Origin: Maccoyibacter sp900556645
GTDB lineage: Bacteria > Bacillota > Clostridia > Lachnospirales > Lachnospiraceae
Assembly (NCBI GenBank): GCA_958349535.1
Contig: CATWDJ010000007.1
Location: forward strand, 1-64,000
Direction of reading: 5' to 3'
Length of the DNA: 64,000 nucleotides
The translations under genes and the position numbers were made by a program. The notes beneath the pieces were generated by a model that made no database searches, was not told the origin of the DNA, and saw only the letters and a program-made list of their open reading frames with translations. Shown piece by piece: positions 41,346 through 49,934 of the stretch. The stretch's first letter is position 1. The number at the start of each line of letters is the position of its first letter.

Positions 41346-43400
41346 TTATAAATTCAAACGGGATGCCCAGCTTTCGCCGTAGGCTTCCATATAACGTTTT
41401 AACGCCTGATGTTCTTCTCTTTCTAAATATTCATCCTCCAGAAGTATCTGTTTTGCGTCTTCGGACGCCTCCTGTAAGATATCTGCATCTGCAAAAATAT
41501 CTCCTACGGCAAATTCCATTTCACCACTCTGCCGTACACCGAAGAAATCTCCCTGTCCACGAAGCTTCAAATCCTCTCTGGCGATAGCAAAACCATCGTT
41601 AGAATCATTTAAAATCTGCAATCTTTTCTTCGATTCCTTCGATTGGGAGGTATTCATCATAATACAATAGGATTGAGCGTCTCCTCTTCCCACTCTTCCT
41701 CTTAACTGATGAAGCTGTGCCAGTCCGAACCGCTCTGCATTTTCAATCAGCATTACCGTGGCATTTGGCACATTCACGCCCACCTCGATAACTGTGGTGG
41801 AGACCAGTACATCTGTCCTCTTTTCCAGAAAATCCTCCATAATCTGATTTTTCTCCGCCGCCTTCATCTTCCCATGTAAAAAGGCAATCTGTAGCTCCGG
41901 TAACTCTTCTTTTAATATTTTTGCATAATCTATAACATTTTCAGCCTCCAGATTCTCACTTTCCTCCACCAGAGGACAGATGACATATGCCTGGTGACCT
42001 GCCTGCACCTGCTCTCGGATAAACTGGTAGGCTTTCGGGCGAAATTCCGTTCCCACCACGCAGTTTTTTATAGGAAGTCTTTTTGCCGGAAGCTCATCCA
42101 TAACGGAAATATCCAAATCTCCGTAGAGAATAATGGCCAAAGTCCTTGGAATCGGTGTGGCACTCATTACCAGAATATGGGGATGTGTTCCCTTTTTCCC
42201 CAGAGTTTCCCTCTGCCGTACACCAAAACGGTGCTGTTCATCGGTAATGACCAATGCCAGATTATCATAGACCGCTTTCTCCTGTATCAAGGCGTGAGTT
42301 CCTACAATCATGGCGTTTGGATATATCTGCATTTTCTCATAGGCCTCCCGCTTCTGCTTTGCCGTAAGGGAACCGGTCAATAGAATCACCGGAGCCTCCA
42401 CACCATAATCCCGGCACATCTGTGAAAAGCTCTCATAATGCTGTCTCGCCAAAACCTCTGTAGGCACCATAATTGCCGACTGATAACCGCTATGGGCAGC
42501 ATCTGCCATTGCCAAAAATGCCACAATGGTCTTTCCCGAACCCACATCTCCCTGTAAAAGCCTCTGCATCACAAAACCGCTTCTCATATCCCTTCCGATT
42601 TCTGACACAGCTTTTTTTTGGGCATTGGTCAATGTATACGGAATCTTTGCAATGACAGACTCTACATATTCCGTGGTTCCAAAAGAAAACTCATTTTTCT
42701 GGGTACTCCGCTGCTCTTTTGACATCTGCATCATCAGAATAAACTGAAAGAAATCATCATAGGCAAGACGGTTCCTTGCCCGAACCAGCGAATGCTCTTT
42801 TTCCGGGAAATGAAGCTGTCTTACCGCCTCTTGATATTCCATAAGTCCGCGTTTTTTTCTTAAATCTTCCGGTAAATATTCCTCCAGAAGATAGGAAAGT
42901 TCCAATGCCTGTCCTACCGCCTTTCCAAAGGCATGGTTGGACAGTCCCTTTGTCAACGCATACACCGGCTGCAATCCCTCTGTAAGGAGGCGATACTGGT
43001 CAATATGATAAATTCGGGGCTGTTCCATGGTGAGAACTCCCTTTTTATCTTTGATATTGCCATAAAAGACATAGGAAGTCCCCGGTTTTAAGGTTTTCTT
43101 TAAGTAGGGCATACGAAACCAGACACAGGCGAGGGTTCCGGTCTCATCCGACACCGTTGTGGTGGTAATTGCCATCCTTCCGCCTCTTCGCACCAAAGGC
43201 GTCTTTAATATCCTGCACTGTACTGCCGCAGCTTCGCCGTCCTTTAATTCTGCAATTTTTTTTGGTTGTTCATATCTGTGATATTCTCGGGGAAAATTTA
43301 GGAGTATATCACGAATCGTGTATACTCCTAAATTTTGAAATAATTCTTCTGTTTTACTGCCGATTCCCTTTAATTCACGAATGCTTGAATCTAAGTTCAT
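41346..43400 (-). CDS. recG: ATP-dependent DNA helicase RecG
   Basis: A 684-aa branch-migration helicase for stalled forks and recombination intermediates. An N-terminal wedge/OB domain (about residues 1-200) precedes helicase motif I LLQGDVGSGKTIVA (about 283-296), motif II DEQHR in VITDEQHRFGVRQRE, motif III SATPIPRTLA and motif VI QLRGRVGRG. Length is normal. AGGAG precedes the ATG and it follows fakA after 8 bp. Confidence 0.97.
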   Translation of the reverse strand: MNLDSSIRELKGIGSKTEELFQNLGVYTIRDILLNFPREYHRYEQPKKIAELKDGEAAAVQCRILKTPLVRRGGRMAITTTTVSDETGTLACVWFRMPYLKKTLKPGTSYVFYGNIKDKKGVLTMEQPRIYHIDQYRLLTEGLQPVYALTKGLSNHAFGKAVGQALELSYLLEEYLPEDLRKKRGLMEYQEAVRQLHFPEKEHSLVRARNRLAYDDFFQFILMMQMSKEQRSTQKNEFSFGTTEYVESVIAKIPYTLTNAQKKAVSEIGRDMRSGFVMQRLLQGDVGSGKTIVAFLAMADAAHSGYQSAIMVPTEVLARQHYESFSQMCRDYGVEAPVILLTGSLTAKQKREAYEKMQIYPNAMIVGTHALIQEKAVYDNLALVITDEQHRFGVRQRETLGKKGTHPHILVMSATPIPRTLAIILYGDLDISVMDELPAKRLPIKNCVVGTEFRPKAYQFIREQVQAGHQAYVICPLVEESENLEAENVIDYAKILKEELPELQIAFLHGKMKAAEKNQIMEDFLEKRTDVLVSTTVIEVGVNVPNATVMLIENAERFGLAQLHQLRGRVGRGDAQSYCIMMNTSQSKESKKRLQILNDSNDGFAIAREDLKLRGQGDFFGVRQSGEMEFAVGDIFADADILQEASEDAKQILLEDEYLEREEHQALKRYMEAYGESWASRLNL

Positions 43401-43408
43401 CTATTCTC

Positions 43409-45076
43409 CTATTCCACGGAAATAATATAATAGTAGATTGGCTGACCGCCGAACTCTACTTCCACATCCACATCCGGATAGGTTTCTTCCAGATATGCAC
43501 CTATCTCTTCCGCTTCTTCCTCTGTGACCTCTTCTCCGTAATAAAGGCTGATGATTGCTGCATCTTCATCCATCAACTGTGCAATCATGTCCTTTAAGGT
43601 GTCATCTCTGTCACCGCCTACGGAAAGGATGGTTTTATCACCAATTCCCATGTAATCGCCGCATTTGATTTCTTTATCGTCAATCACGGTATCCCGAACT
43701 GCATAGGTAATCTGTCCGGTTTTTACATTGGCAATCTCTTCTTTCATATTCTCTTCATTCTCTTCCGGGGTTTTTTCCGGCATAAAATTAATCAATGCGG
43801 TAATTCCCTGAGGAATGGTTTTGGTTGGAATTACAATAATATTCTTATCTTCCACCAAAGATGCTGCCTGATTTGCAGCCAAAATAATATTCTTATTATT
43901 CGGGAAGATAAAGATATTGTCTGCATTCACATGGTCTACGGCTTCTAATACATCCTCGGTACTCGGATTCATGGTCTGACCGCCTTCAATCAGATAGTCC
44001 ACACCCAGTCCCTTGAAAATCTCATTTAATCCTTCTCCGATGGAAACGGAGATAAAACCGTTTTCTTTGCGTTCCTGCGGCACCTCTTCCTCTTCTGCTT
44101 TCTGCTGCTCCGCCAGCTTCTCAGCATCTTTAATCAGCTTCTCCTGATGCTCTTCCCGCATATTGTCGATTTTCATACGGCTCAAGGCTCCATACGTCAA
44201 TGCCCGCTGAATTGCCAGTCCCGGATCATTGGTATGTACATGAACCTTGGTAATCTCATCATCGGCAACCACTACGATAGAATCTCCGATGGACTCCAAA
44301 TATGCTTTAAAATCCATCTCCTGTTTATCTGTCATCGGCTGATTTAACATGATGATAAATTCTGTACAATAACCGAATTTGATATCTGCCTCTGCCTGAG
44401 GAGTAATCTTTGTTACACCGGAAACAGCCGGTGCACCTTCGATGGTATAATCAATTTCTTTTCCGCATAATGCATCATATCCGCCTTTTAAGACCTCAAC
44501 CAGACCCTGTCCGCCGGAATCCACCACGCCTGCCTGTTTTAATACCGGCAGCATGTCCGGAGTCTTTTGCAGCATACGGTCTGCCGCCTTGATGACCTCT
44601 TCCACAAAATAAAGAACATCATCGGTCTCCTCTGCCAGTTCCATTCCACGATGGGCACCGGCCTTTGCAACGGTGAGAATCGTTCCCTCTTTTGGTTTCA
44701 TAACTGCTTTATACGCCGTATCCACAGCCTTCTGGAGTGCTTCACTGAGAATCAGCACATCCAGTTCCTCATATTCTGAAATTCCCTTGGTAAAGCCTCG
44801 TAAAAGCTGTGAGAGAATAACACCGGAGTTACCTCTTGCTCCACGCAGGGAACCGGAAGAAATAGCCTTGCCCAGAGTCTTCATATTCGGATTCTCCAGA
44901 GCACTTACTTCCTTTGCCGCTGCCATAATGGTCATACTCATATTGGTTCCGGTATCTCCATCCGGTACCGGAAAAACATTTAATTCATTAATCCACTCTT
45001 TCTTTGCTTCTAAGTTCTTAGCACCAGCCAAAAACATTTTAGCCATGAGAGACGCATCTATCGTATTGATTTCCAA
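43409..45076 (-). CDS. fakA: DAK2-domain protein, fatty acid kinase subunit A type (YloV)
   Basis: A 555-aa protein with an N-terminal DAK2 ATP-binding domain (NVFPVPDGDTGTNMSMT at about residues 35-51, SLRGARGNSGVILSQ near 77-91) and a C-terminal EDD-like/DUF1949-type region. FakA phosphorylates acyl groups presented by FakB to allow use of exogenous fatty acids. No fakB is in this window. The start is TTG at 45076, with AAGGAGG 8 nt upstream; the only further in-frame start upstream (another TTG at 45097) lies inside the preceding gene. It follows the Asp23 gene directly, the usual yloU-yloV order. Confidence 0.92.
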   Translation of the reverse strand: MEINTIDASLMAKMFLAGAKNLEAKKEWINELNVFPVPDGDTGTNMSMTIMAAAKEVSALENPNMKTLGKAISSGSLRGARGNSGVILSQLLRGFTKGISEYEELDVLILSEALQKAVDTAYKAVMKPKEGTILTVAKAGAHRGMELAEETDDVLYFVEEVIKAADRMLQKTPDMLPVLKQAGVVDSGGQGLVEVLKGGYDALCGKEIDYTIEGAPAVSGVTKITPQAEADIKFGYCTEFIIMLNQPMTDKQEMDFKAYLESIGDSIVVVADDEITKVHVHTNDPGLAIQRALTYGALSRMKIDNMREEHQEKLIKDAEKLAEQQKAEEEEVPQERKENGFISVSIGEGLNEIFKGLGVDYLIEGGQTMNPSTEDVLEAVDHVNADNIFIFPNNKNIILAANQAASLVEDKNIIVIPTKTIPQGITALINFMPEKTPEENEENMKEEIANVKTGQITYAVRDTVIDDKEIKCGDYMGIGDKTILSVGGDRDDTLKDMIAQLMDEDAAIISLYYGEEVTEEEAEEIGAYLEETYPDVDVEVEFGGQPIYYYIISVE

Positions 45077-45089
45077 TTTCTTATCCTCC

Positions 45090-45449
45090 TTAATCAATTA
45101 CACGGACACCCTCAACGAAAATGTTGATTTTATCAATCTGCATTCCTGTAAATTCCTCTACCTTATATTTTACGGTCTCCATCAGATTTTCGGAGACAGT
45201 AATGATACTTACTCCATAAGAAATAATCATATGAAAATCAATGGTAATCTTATTTTCTTCATCCAAGGTCACATTGATTCCGTGGTTCAGATAATCCTTT
45301 TTTAAAAGCTTTACCAGACCATCCTTCATATTCACAGCTGCCATTCCTACAATGCCGAAACACTCTACCGCAACGGAGCCTGCATAGGTGGCAATTACAT
45401 CGGTATCAATGATGATTTTACCCAACTGGGTTTCCATGGTTCCTTTCAT
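45090..45449 (-). CDS. yloU: Asp23/Gls24 family envelope stress protein (YloU)
   Basis: A 119-aa Asp23-family protein. Family members are membrane-proximal proteins linked to envelope stress in Firmicutes. The conserved GKIIIDTDVIATYAGSVAVECFGIVGMA segment runs from about residue 10 to 37 and the C-terminus has KINIFVEGVR. GGAGGGATATAG precedes the ATG. It is the first gene of yloU-fakA-recG. Confidence 0.92.
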   Translation of the reverse strand: MKGTMETQLGKIIIDTDVIATYAGSVAVECFGIVGMAAVNMKDGLVKLLKKDYLNHGINVTLDEENKITIDFHMIISYGVSIITVSENLMETVKYKVEEFTGMQIDKINIFVEGVRVID

Positions 45450-45503
45450 CTATATCCCTCCATATAATGAGTTTATAAATATACTACGTTTATATTCTGG
45501 TCT

Positions 45504-45509
45504 ATTATA
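45504..45509 (-). promoter_or_regulatory. -10 element of the yloU-fakA-recG promoter
   Basis: TATAAT (45504-45509, minus strand) lies about 55 bp upstream of yloU. The -35 position has TTTCTT, so the match rests on the -10. Confidence 0.5.
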
Positions 45510-45582
45510 ACCGTTTTTATAGGAAAAAGAAACCTTTTCTTTTGGTTTTTTATATTTTTTTGAGAAAAGGCTTATTTTTTCC

Positions 45583-45611
45583 TTGCAATATCCCCCTGTA
45601 TCTGATAGAAT
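45583..45611 (+). promoter_or_regulatory. rpmB promoter
   Basis: TTGCAA (45583-45588), 17-bp spacer, TAGAAT (45606-45611). The leader that follows contains a GTTCGC ... GCGAAC hairpin at about 45625-45643, ending 15 bp before the ribosome-binding site. Confidence 0.75.
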
Positions 45612-45672
45612 ATCATTGTTGTGGGTTCGCTAATCGTGCGAACTTAGGATATTTGCAAGGAGGTGCAATGAC

Positions 45673-45858
45673 ATGGCAAAATGTGCAGTATGTGGAAAAG
45701 GTGCTCATTTCGGTAACAACGTGAGTCATTCTCATAGAAAATCTAATAGAATGTGGAAATCAAACATCAAATCTGTAAAATGTAAAGTAAATGGTACACC
45801 AAAGAGATTATATGTATGTACTTCTTGTTTGAGATCCGGTAAAGTGGAAAGAGCTTAG
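45673..45858 (+). CDS. rpmB: Ribosomal protein L28
   Basis: A 61-aa 50S protein, MAKCAVCGKGAHFGNNVSHSH onward. Two CxxC pairs (C4/C7 and C52-x2 region CTSC) make this the zinc-binding form of L28. AAGGAGGTG precedes the ATG. It stands alone with its own promoter and terminator, opposite yloU as in many Firmicutes. Confidence 0.97.
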   Translation: MAKCAVCGKGAHFGNNVSHSHRKSNRMWKSNIKSVKCKVNGTPKRLYVCTSCLRSGKVERA

Positions 45859-45869
45859 TCTTGAAACTT

Positions 45870-45904
45870 CAGAGGTTGTCCAGTAGGACAGCCTCTTTTT
45901 TGTT
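45870..45904 (+). terminator. Terminator of rpmB
   Basis: AGAGGTTGTCC (45871-45881) pairs with GGACAGCCTCT (45886-45896), with one mismatch and loop AGTA, followed by TTTTTT. Confidence 0.85.
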
Positions 45905-45940
45905 GCGGCAAGCCTGGTTTGAATAATAATACCTCAAACT

Positions 45941-46081
45941 TCACTTACAGCAAAAAAGATTGTATCCCACGATGAGACAGAGAAAAATAATCAGAAATCC
46001 CACCACTTCATTTGACAAAAACTGCATCACCAGCATTCCAAGTGCAAAGCAGAACAAACCGAAACCGCAAACTCTTTTCAT
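45941..46081 (-). CDS. 46-aa hydrophobic membrane peptide
   Basis: A short frame found by reading the minus strand between gerW and rpmB. The 46-aa product starts MKRVCGFGLFCFALGMLVM and ends VGYNLFCCK, with two hydrophobic stretches (about residues 5-21 and 27-43) split by SNEVV, so a probable small two-pass membrane protein. It resembles short unnamed membrane proteins I associate with Lachnospiraceae. GGTG stands 7 nt before the ATG. It begins just downstream of a strong hairpin. No function can be given. Confidence 0.6.
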   Translation of the reverse strand: MKRVCGFGLFCFALGMLVMQFLSNEVVGFLIIFLCLIVGYNLFCCK

Positions 46082-46094
46082 ATCCGGACACCAA

Positions 46095-46127
46095 AAAAAG
46101 CATATATTACTATAATATATGCTTTTT
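46095..46127. terminator. Terminator after gerW
   Basis: A 15-bp perfect stem (AAAAAGCATATATTA / TAATATATGCTTTTT) with a 3-nt loop lies 15 bp after the gerW stop. U-runs are present on both strands. Confidence 0.85.
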
Positions 46128-46142
46128 CTCTTAAAATAGTCT

Positions 46143-46550
46143 CTATTGGTTTACGGAATCGGACAAAATATCTTCCATTTCTTTTGCAGCCGCCTTTTCT
46201 CCTTCGGTCGGCTCCTTATCCTTGGATGTAAACTTGTTTACAAAGTCCGGTACCATATCTAAAATCTTGGTAATGCCGTCCTGATTCTTAACATTCACCA
46301 GCTTGGTGGTTCCATTCTGGATTACCAAAACGGCACTAGGGGTAATCTTACCTCCCATACCGCCGCCGCCGTTATTCTTCTTATCTTCGGAAAAAGCACC
46401 TGCTCCTACTCCGAAGGAGACATCTACCAACGGTAAAATAATGGTGTCTCCAATATGGATGGCATCTCCCACCACGGTCTTTGTGGTAATGAAGCTGTCC
46501 ATTCCTTTAAATAATGATTCCACGGTTGAACTGAAACTGTTATCTGCCAT
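46143..46550 (-). CDS. gerW: GerW-family sporulation protein (YtfJ)
   Basis: A 135-aa YtfJ/GerW protein. In B. subtilis GerW is a spore protein needed for germination with some nutrients. The conserved GDTIILPLVDVSFGVGAGA segment (about residues 34-52) and glycine-rich NNGGGGMGGKITPSAVLVI (about 59-77) are clear. It is next to the DUF2953 gene, as ytfJ-ytfI is in Bacillus. Confidence 0.93.
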   Translation of the reverse strand: MADNSFSSTVESLFKGMDSFITTKTVVGDAIHIGDTIILPLVDVSFGVGAGAFSEDKKNNGGGGMGGKITPSAVLVIQNGTTKLVNVKNQDGITKILDMVPDFVNKFTSKDKEPTEGEKAAAKEMEDILSDSVNQ

Positions 46551-46560
46551 AGTAACCCTC

Positions 46561-47469
46561 CTATTTGAATTTTCTGATTAATGCTTTCACATCTTTGTCT
46601 CTGTATAATCTGATTGCGGTTCCTAAGAACCGAAACAACTGTATATGTCCGTTTATCCGAAATGTTCCTCTCACGTAAAAATGCTCGGCTGTAAAATCCG
46701 GTCTTACACAGATACCCTTCTTATACATCAAAGGCATCATACTTAAAATTCCCGTAAACTGTCCGGTGGTTGCCGGGTCTCCCGTACTATAGGACAAATC
46801 GGCTCGTCCTCTTCTTGGCCCCACATGCCGCAGGATGGACTTCAACTCTTTGAATAGTTTTCCTGCCGCCTTTTTATTAGTTTCATCCGAAAGATTCTTT
46901 TTTATGTTGGAAAAATTCTTTTTTAAAGAAAAAAAGAATGCTTTCATCTTTTGTATCCATGTTCTAATGATATTCCATGGAAGATATTTTTTCAAGGATT
47001 TTCCATCCTTTTTTTTCCGGCTTCTGTTTTGCCGCTGTTCCTGCTGTTCGGATTCCTTTTGCTGTTCTTTCTGCTGTTCTGAAGTCTCTTGCTGTAAATC
47101 CTGCTCTACAGGAATCTCCGCAGCCTGTATAGAAGCTGTTGTCTCTTCTGAAGGCTCTTCTTGTTCATCCTTCTTCCTGCTTTTTTTCTTAGGTTTCGGA
47201 TGTTCCTCTGCTGGAAAAATATTCTTTTTGAAGATACCCAGAATCGACATTTGAACATGGGCTTCCTTGTTTATGACCTCAAACCTGAGAGCAATCAATG
47301 AAAACAGCCAGGAAACCTTTCCCCGTATCCTGATTTCCTCTTCCAACTCTCCCCTTACCCCATAGGTTACAGGGAAAAACAGTACTAACAGCAACAGGGC
47401 AAGTATTACTGCCAGAAGCACCAGCAGAATGATTCCGATGACCTTTAATATGGTTAAGAGTATCGTCAT
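46561..47469 (-). CDS. DUF2953 domain protein (YtfI-like)
   Basis: A 302-aa protein with a strong N-terminal transmembrane segment (residues 5-33), a conserved membrane-proximal region, a highly charged low-complexity stretch rich in Glu/Gln/Lys (about 80-160) and a C-terminal DUF2953 region (RHVGPRRGRADLSYSTGDPATTGQ near 215-238). Function unknown; it is consistently paired with gerW and is probably sporulation-associated. Its ATG overlaps the previous stop by 4 bp. Confidence 0.85.
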   Translation of the reverse strand: MTILLTILKVIGIILLVLLAVILALLLLVLFFPVTYGVRGELEEEIRIRGKVSWLFSLIALRFEVINKEAHVQMSILGIFKKNIFPAEEHPKPKKKSRKKDEQEEPSEETTASIQAAEIPVEQDLQQETSEQQKEQQKESEQQEQRQNRSRKKKDGKSLKKYLPWNIIRTWIQKMKAFFFSLKKNFSNIKKNLSDETNKKAAGKLFKELKSILRHVGPRRGRADLSYSTGDPATTGQFTGILSMMPLMYKKGICVRPDFTAEHFYVRGTFRINGHIQLFRFLGTAIRLYRDKDVKALIRKFK

Positions 47470-47807
47470 GTGTTACTGCTCCGTTTCTCTTCGCTTTTCT
47501 TCTTTTTTAAATAGGTTCTGATATCGGTGTTTCCCAATTCATTCATGGTTTCCACTACGATGGTCGCTGCGATTTCCACAGCCTCCTCATATCCCTTTGC
47601 CATACCTACTATTACCAACTGCTTCTTGGGATAGTATCTCTGCATCAGCTCCTTGGTACTGATGATTTCCAACAGATTTTCTGAATTTGCCGCCAAAGCA
47701 ATCACATACATATTCAACATACCTGCATTGTGCTGAATTTTCCATTTTATCTTATCTGCCTTCTGCTCTATATTTTCTGATAAATATAATGCATCATACC
47801 AAATCAT
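47466..47807 (-). CDS. Conserved hypothetical protein upstream of DUF2953
   Basis: A 113-aa soluble protein that I do not recognise as a named family. It begins MIWYDALYLSENI, has an alternating helix/strand pattern (LLEIISTKELMQRYY, QLVIVGMAKGYEEAVEIAATIV) and a basic tail KKKKSEEKR. The GMAKGYEEA segment looks conserved enough to be functional. AAGGAG precedes the ATG. It is the first gene of a three-gene unit with the DUF2953 protein and gerW, so a link to sporulation is possible by association only. Confidence 0.7.
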   Translation of the reverse strand: MIWYDALYLSENIEQKADKIKWKIQHNAGMLNMYVIALAANSENLLEIISTKELMQRYYPKKQLVIVGMAKGYEEAVEIAATIVVETMNELGNTDIRTYLKKKKSEEKRSSNT

Positions 47808-47834
47808 AGGAACTCCTTACTGTCTTCTCCTGTA

Positions 47835-47863
47835 AAGAAAAGCAGTTCTTACAAACTGCTTTT
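47835..47863 (-). terminator. Terminator of the NUDIX gene
   Basis: AAAAGCAGTT (47838-47847) pairs with AACTGCTTTT (47854-47863), and the minus strand continues into CTTTAC. It lies 3 bp after the NUDIX stop. Confidence 0.75.
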
Positions 47864-47866
47864 CTT

Positions 47867-48319
47867 CTAAAAATATTTCCGATTGCCCCATAAATTACTT
47901 TTCTTTAAATCCAAATATTCATTGTACGCCTTCTCCAAAATCTGCTTTTCATTTGCAAATTTCAAAAGATGATAAGCCTCGTGAAACTTGTAATATCCGG
48001 AATCGACAAAATATTCTTCTCGTTGTGGTTTGCTGTAATAACTGTCCGCCATCATCAAATACCAGTGAACACTTTTTTCTACGGTATCTTCCGGTACAGT
48101 AAAAGTATATTGACTTTTCCCAACATATTTAATTATGTTCGCATCTACGCCTGTTTCTTCCCTGACTTCTCTTATAGCCGTATCCTTATACTCTTCGCCG
48201 GGTTCTACGGTTCCCTTTGGTAAAACCCATCCTTCATATTTGTTCTTATAATTCTTATATAAGACCAATATTTTTCCGCGAAAGATTACCACACCACCAC
48301 AACTTGTTGCCTCTATCAT
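47867..48319 (-). CDS. NUDIX hydrolase
   Basis: A 150-aa NUDIX pyrophosphohydrolase. The Nudix box G-x5-E-x7-REUxEExGU is complete: GTVEPGEEYKDTAIREVREETG at about residues 36-57, split here into two quoted halves, GTVEPGEEYKDTA and IREVREETG. Substrate unknown; the MutT/Ap4A hydrolase-like subgroup is plausible from the preceding VLPK segment. It is monocistronic with its own consensus promoter and a terminator. Confidence 0.92.
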   Translation of the reverse strand: MIEATSCGGVVIFRGKILVLYKNYKNKYEGWVLPKGTVEPGEEYKDTAIREVREETGVDANIIKYVGKSQYTFTVPEDTVEKSVHWYLMMADSYYSKPQREEYFVDSGYYKFHEAYHLLKFANEKQILEKAYNEYLDLKKSNLWGNRKYF

Positions 48320-48356
48320 AGCAATCCCTCCTGATGTGGTTATTTAACTTAGTTCT

Positions 48357-48385
48357 AGTATAACCTTTTTTTTATAATCTTGCAA
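48357..48385 (-). promoter_or_regulatory. NUDIX gene promoter
   Basis: TTGCAA (48380-48385), 17-bp spacer, TATACT (48357-48362) on the minus strand, 38 bp upstream of the ATG. Confidence 0.75.
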
Positions 48386-48413
48386 CAAAACCCATCCATA
48401 GTTTTCGCTTTTT

Positions 48414-49934
48414 TTACTGACCATAGTAAGTGTCAAATACCTGCTTTGCCACCGGTGCCGCATACTTGCCTCCGGTACCGGCTCCTTCTACAATAACCGC
48501 AATGGCAATATCCGGTTTTCCCGAATCTTCCTTGGAGGCATATCCTACAAACCACGCATGGCTGTCACGGTTACTGTTAATCTCCGCAGAACCTGTTTTT
48601 CCGGCTGCCGTATAGCTCTGACCTTTTAAGGCACTGGCGGTTCCGTCATTGACTACCTGCTTCATATATTCCTGCATAATCTGTGCCTGACTTTTGGACA
48701 ATAGCTTTCCGTATTCCGAATTTTCATACTCTTTGACTACGGTTCCGTCGGCATTTTCCGTGTGATCCACCACATATGGATTCATCAGTACTCCATCGTT
48801 GGCGATGGCAGAAACCACCAGCAGCATATGGTACGGAGACACCAGTGTCTCCCCCTGTCCGATGGCAGTCTGCATGGTCTGCATGGTGGTGGAATTTTTA
48901 TCCAGCACAAAGCTGCTGTTTTTTGTTTCAAAAGGTCCCGGAAGGCTCTGGTTAAACAAAAGGCTCTCACAGAGTTTCCGATAGGAAGTCTTATCCAGAC
49001 TCACACCGATATTGGAAAAGGATGTATTACAGGAATTGGTAAAGGATTCCTCCAGATTTTCACTTCCGTGTACCTCATTTCCAAAACAATGAATCACTGA
49101 ATCCTCTATGGTCAGTGTTCCACGGCATTGAAAAGAATAATCCTCGTAATTCGGATTTTCCTTCATATATTCCAAGGTGGTAAAAATTTTAAAGGTAGAC
49201 CCCGGCGGATATAATCCCTGTGTGGCACGGTTTACCAGTACGGAGCTTTCCTCATCCCCGGAAATGCTCTCCCAATCCGTGGCAATCTCATTAGGATCAA
49301 AATCCGGTTTAGACACCATGGCGAGAATTCTTCCGGTGGAAGGCTCCATTACCACCACAGCTCCTTCCCGGTCTCCCAAAGCTTCATATGCCGTTTCCTG
49401 CAAATCCACATTCAAGGTGGTATATACATTGTCTCCCACATTTTTCTTATTGGTAATCTCATTGACCATCCGCTGTAAGAAAAAGGTATTGGAACGCAGT
49501 AAATTAAAGTTTGCCTGAGATTCAATTCCCAGCTTTCCGTTGGTGGAATATCCCACCACATGGGCAAACTCTCTTCCATAAGGATAATTTCTGGTTTCCT
49601 TTCCGTCCTCATCCACTTGGGTTTCTGCCAGCACCTCTCCTTCGGCTCCTAAAATTTTTCCTCGGATGACACTGCTGGAAAAGGAATCCTGCCTTGCATT
49701 ATAGGCAGAGTTGATAAAATCCTCACTCTTTACGGTCTGGAAATAAGCGAAATATCCCATAGTAGCAATGAAAATTGCCAGAAAGGAATATGCGATTACC
49801 GCAAATTCTCTGTTCCTAGTCGAGTTCTTCAATTTCTTCGTCGAATCCTGTTTTCTTTCTGCGTCGCTGGTTTCCAACGGCTGGTTTTTCCGATTCTTCT
49901 CTTCTGACTTTCTTTCTTTTCTTCTTTTCATCAT
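48414..49934 (-). CDS. Penicillin-binding protein, class B transpeptidase
   Basis: A 506-aa class B PBP that cross-links peptidoglycan. A Lys/Glu-rich cytoplasmic head (residues 1-40) precedes one transmembrane segment (44-64), a dimerisation region and the transpeptidase domain with S246-x2-K249 (PPGSTFKIF), S301-C-N303 and K446-T-G448. The next-door SEDS gene makes this a likely FtsW/RodA partner pair. The ATG at 49934 lies 119 bp inside ftsW; the GGA site is weak. An internal start near residue 36 (TTG) cannot be excluded. It ends the zapA-U32-ftsW-pbp run. Confidence 0.92.
   Translation of the reverse strand: MMKRRKERKSEEKNRKNQPLETSDAERKQDSTKKLKNSTRNREFAVIAYSFLAIFIATMGYFAYFQTVKSEDFINSAYNARQDSFSSSVIRGKILGAEGEVLAETQVDEDGKETRNYPYGREFAHVVGYSTNGKLGIESQANFNLLRSNTFFLQRMVNEITNKKNVGDNVYTTLNVDLQETAYEALGDREGAVVVMEPSTGRILAMVSKPDFDPNEIATDWESISGDEESSVLVNRATQGLYPPGSTFKIFTTLEYMKENPNYEDYSFQCRGTLTIEDSVIHCFGNEVHGSENLEESFTNSCNTSFSNIGVSLDKTSYRKLCESLLFNQSLPGPFETKNSSFVLDKNSTTMQTMQTAIGQGETLVSPYHMLLVVSAIANDGVLMNPYVVDHTENADGTVVKEYENSEYGKLLSKSQAQIMQEYMKQVVNDGTASALKGQSYTAAGKTGSAEINSNRDSHAWFVGYASKEDSGKPDIAIAVIVEGAGTGGKYAAPVAKQVFDTYYGQ

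Noticed and set aside
49612..49816. Frameshift between ftsW and pbp
   Set aside because: Both products are complete with their catalytic motifs; the overlap is in charged tails, not a broken gene.
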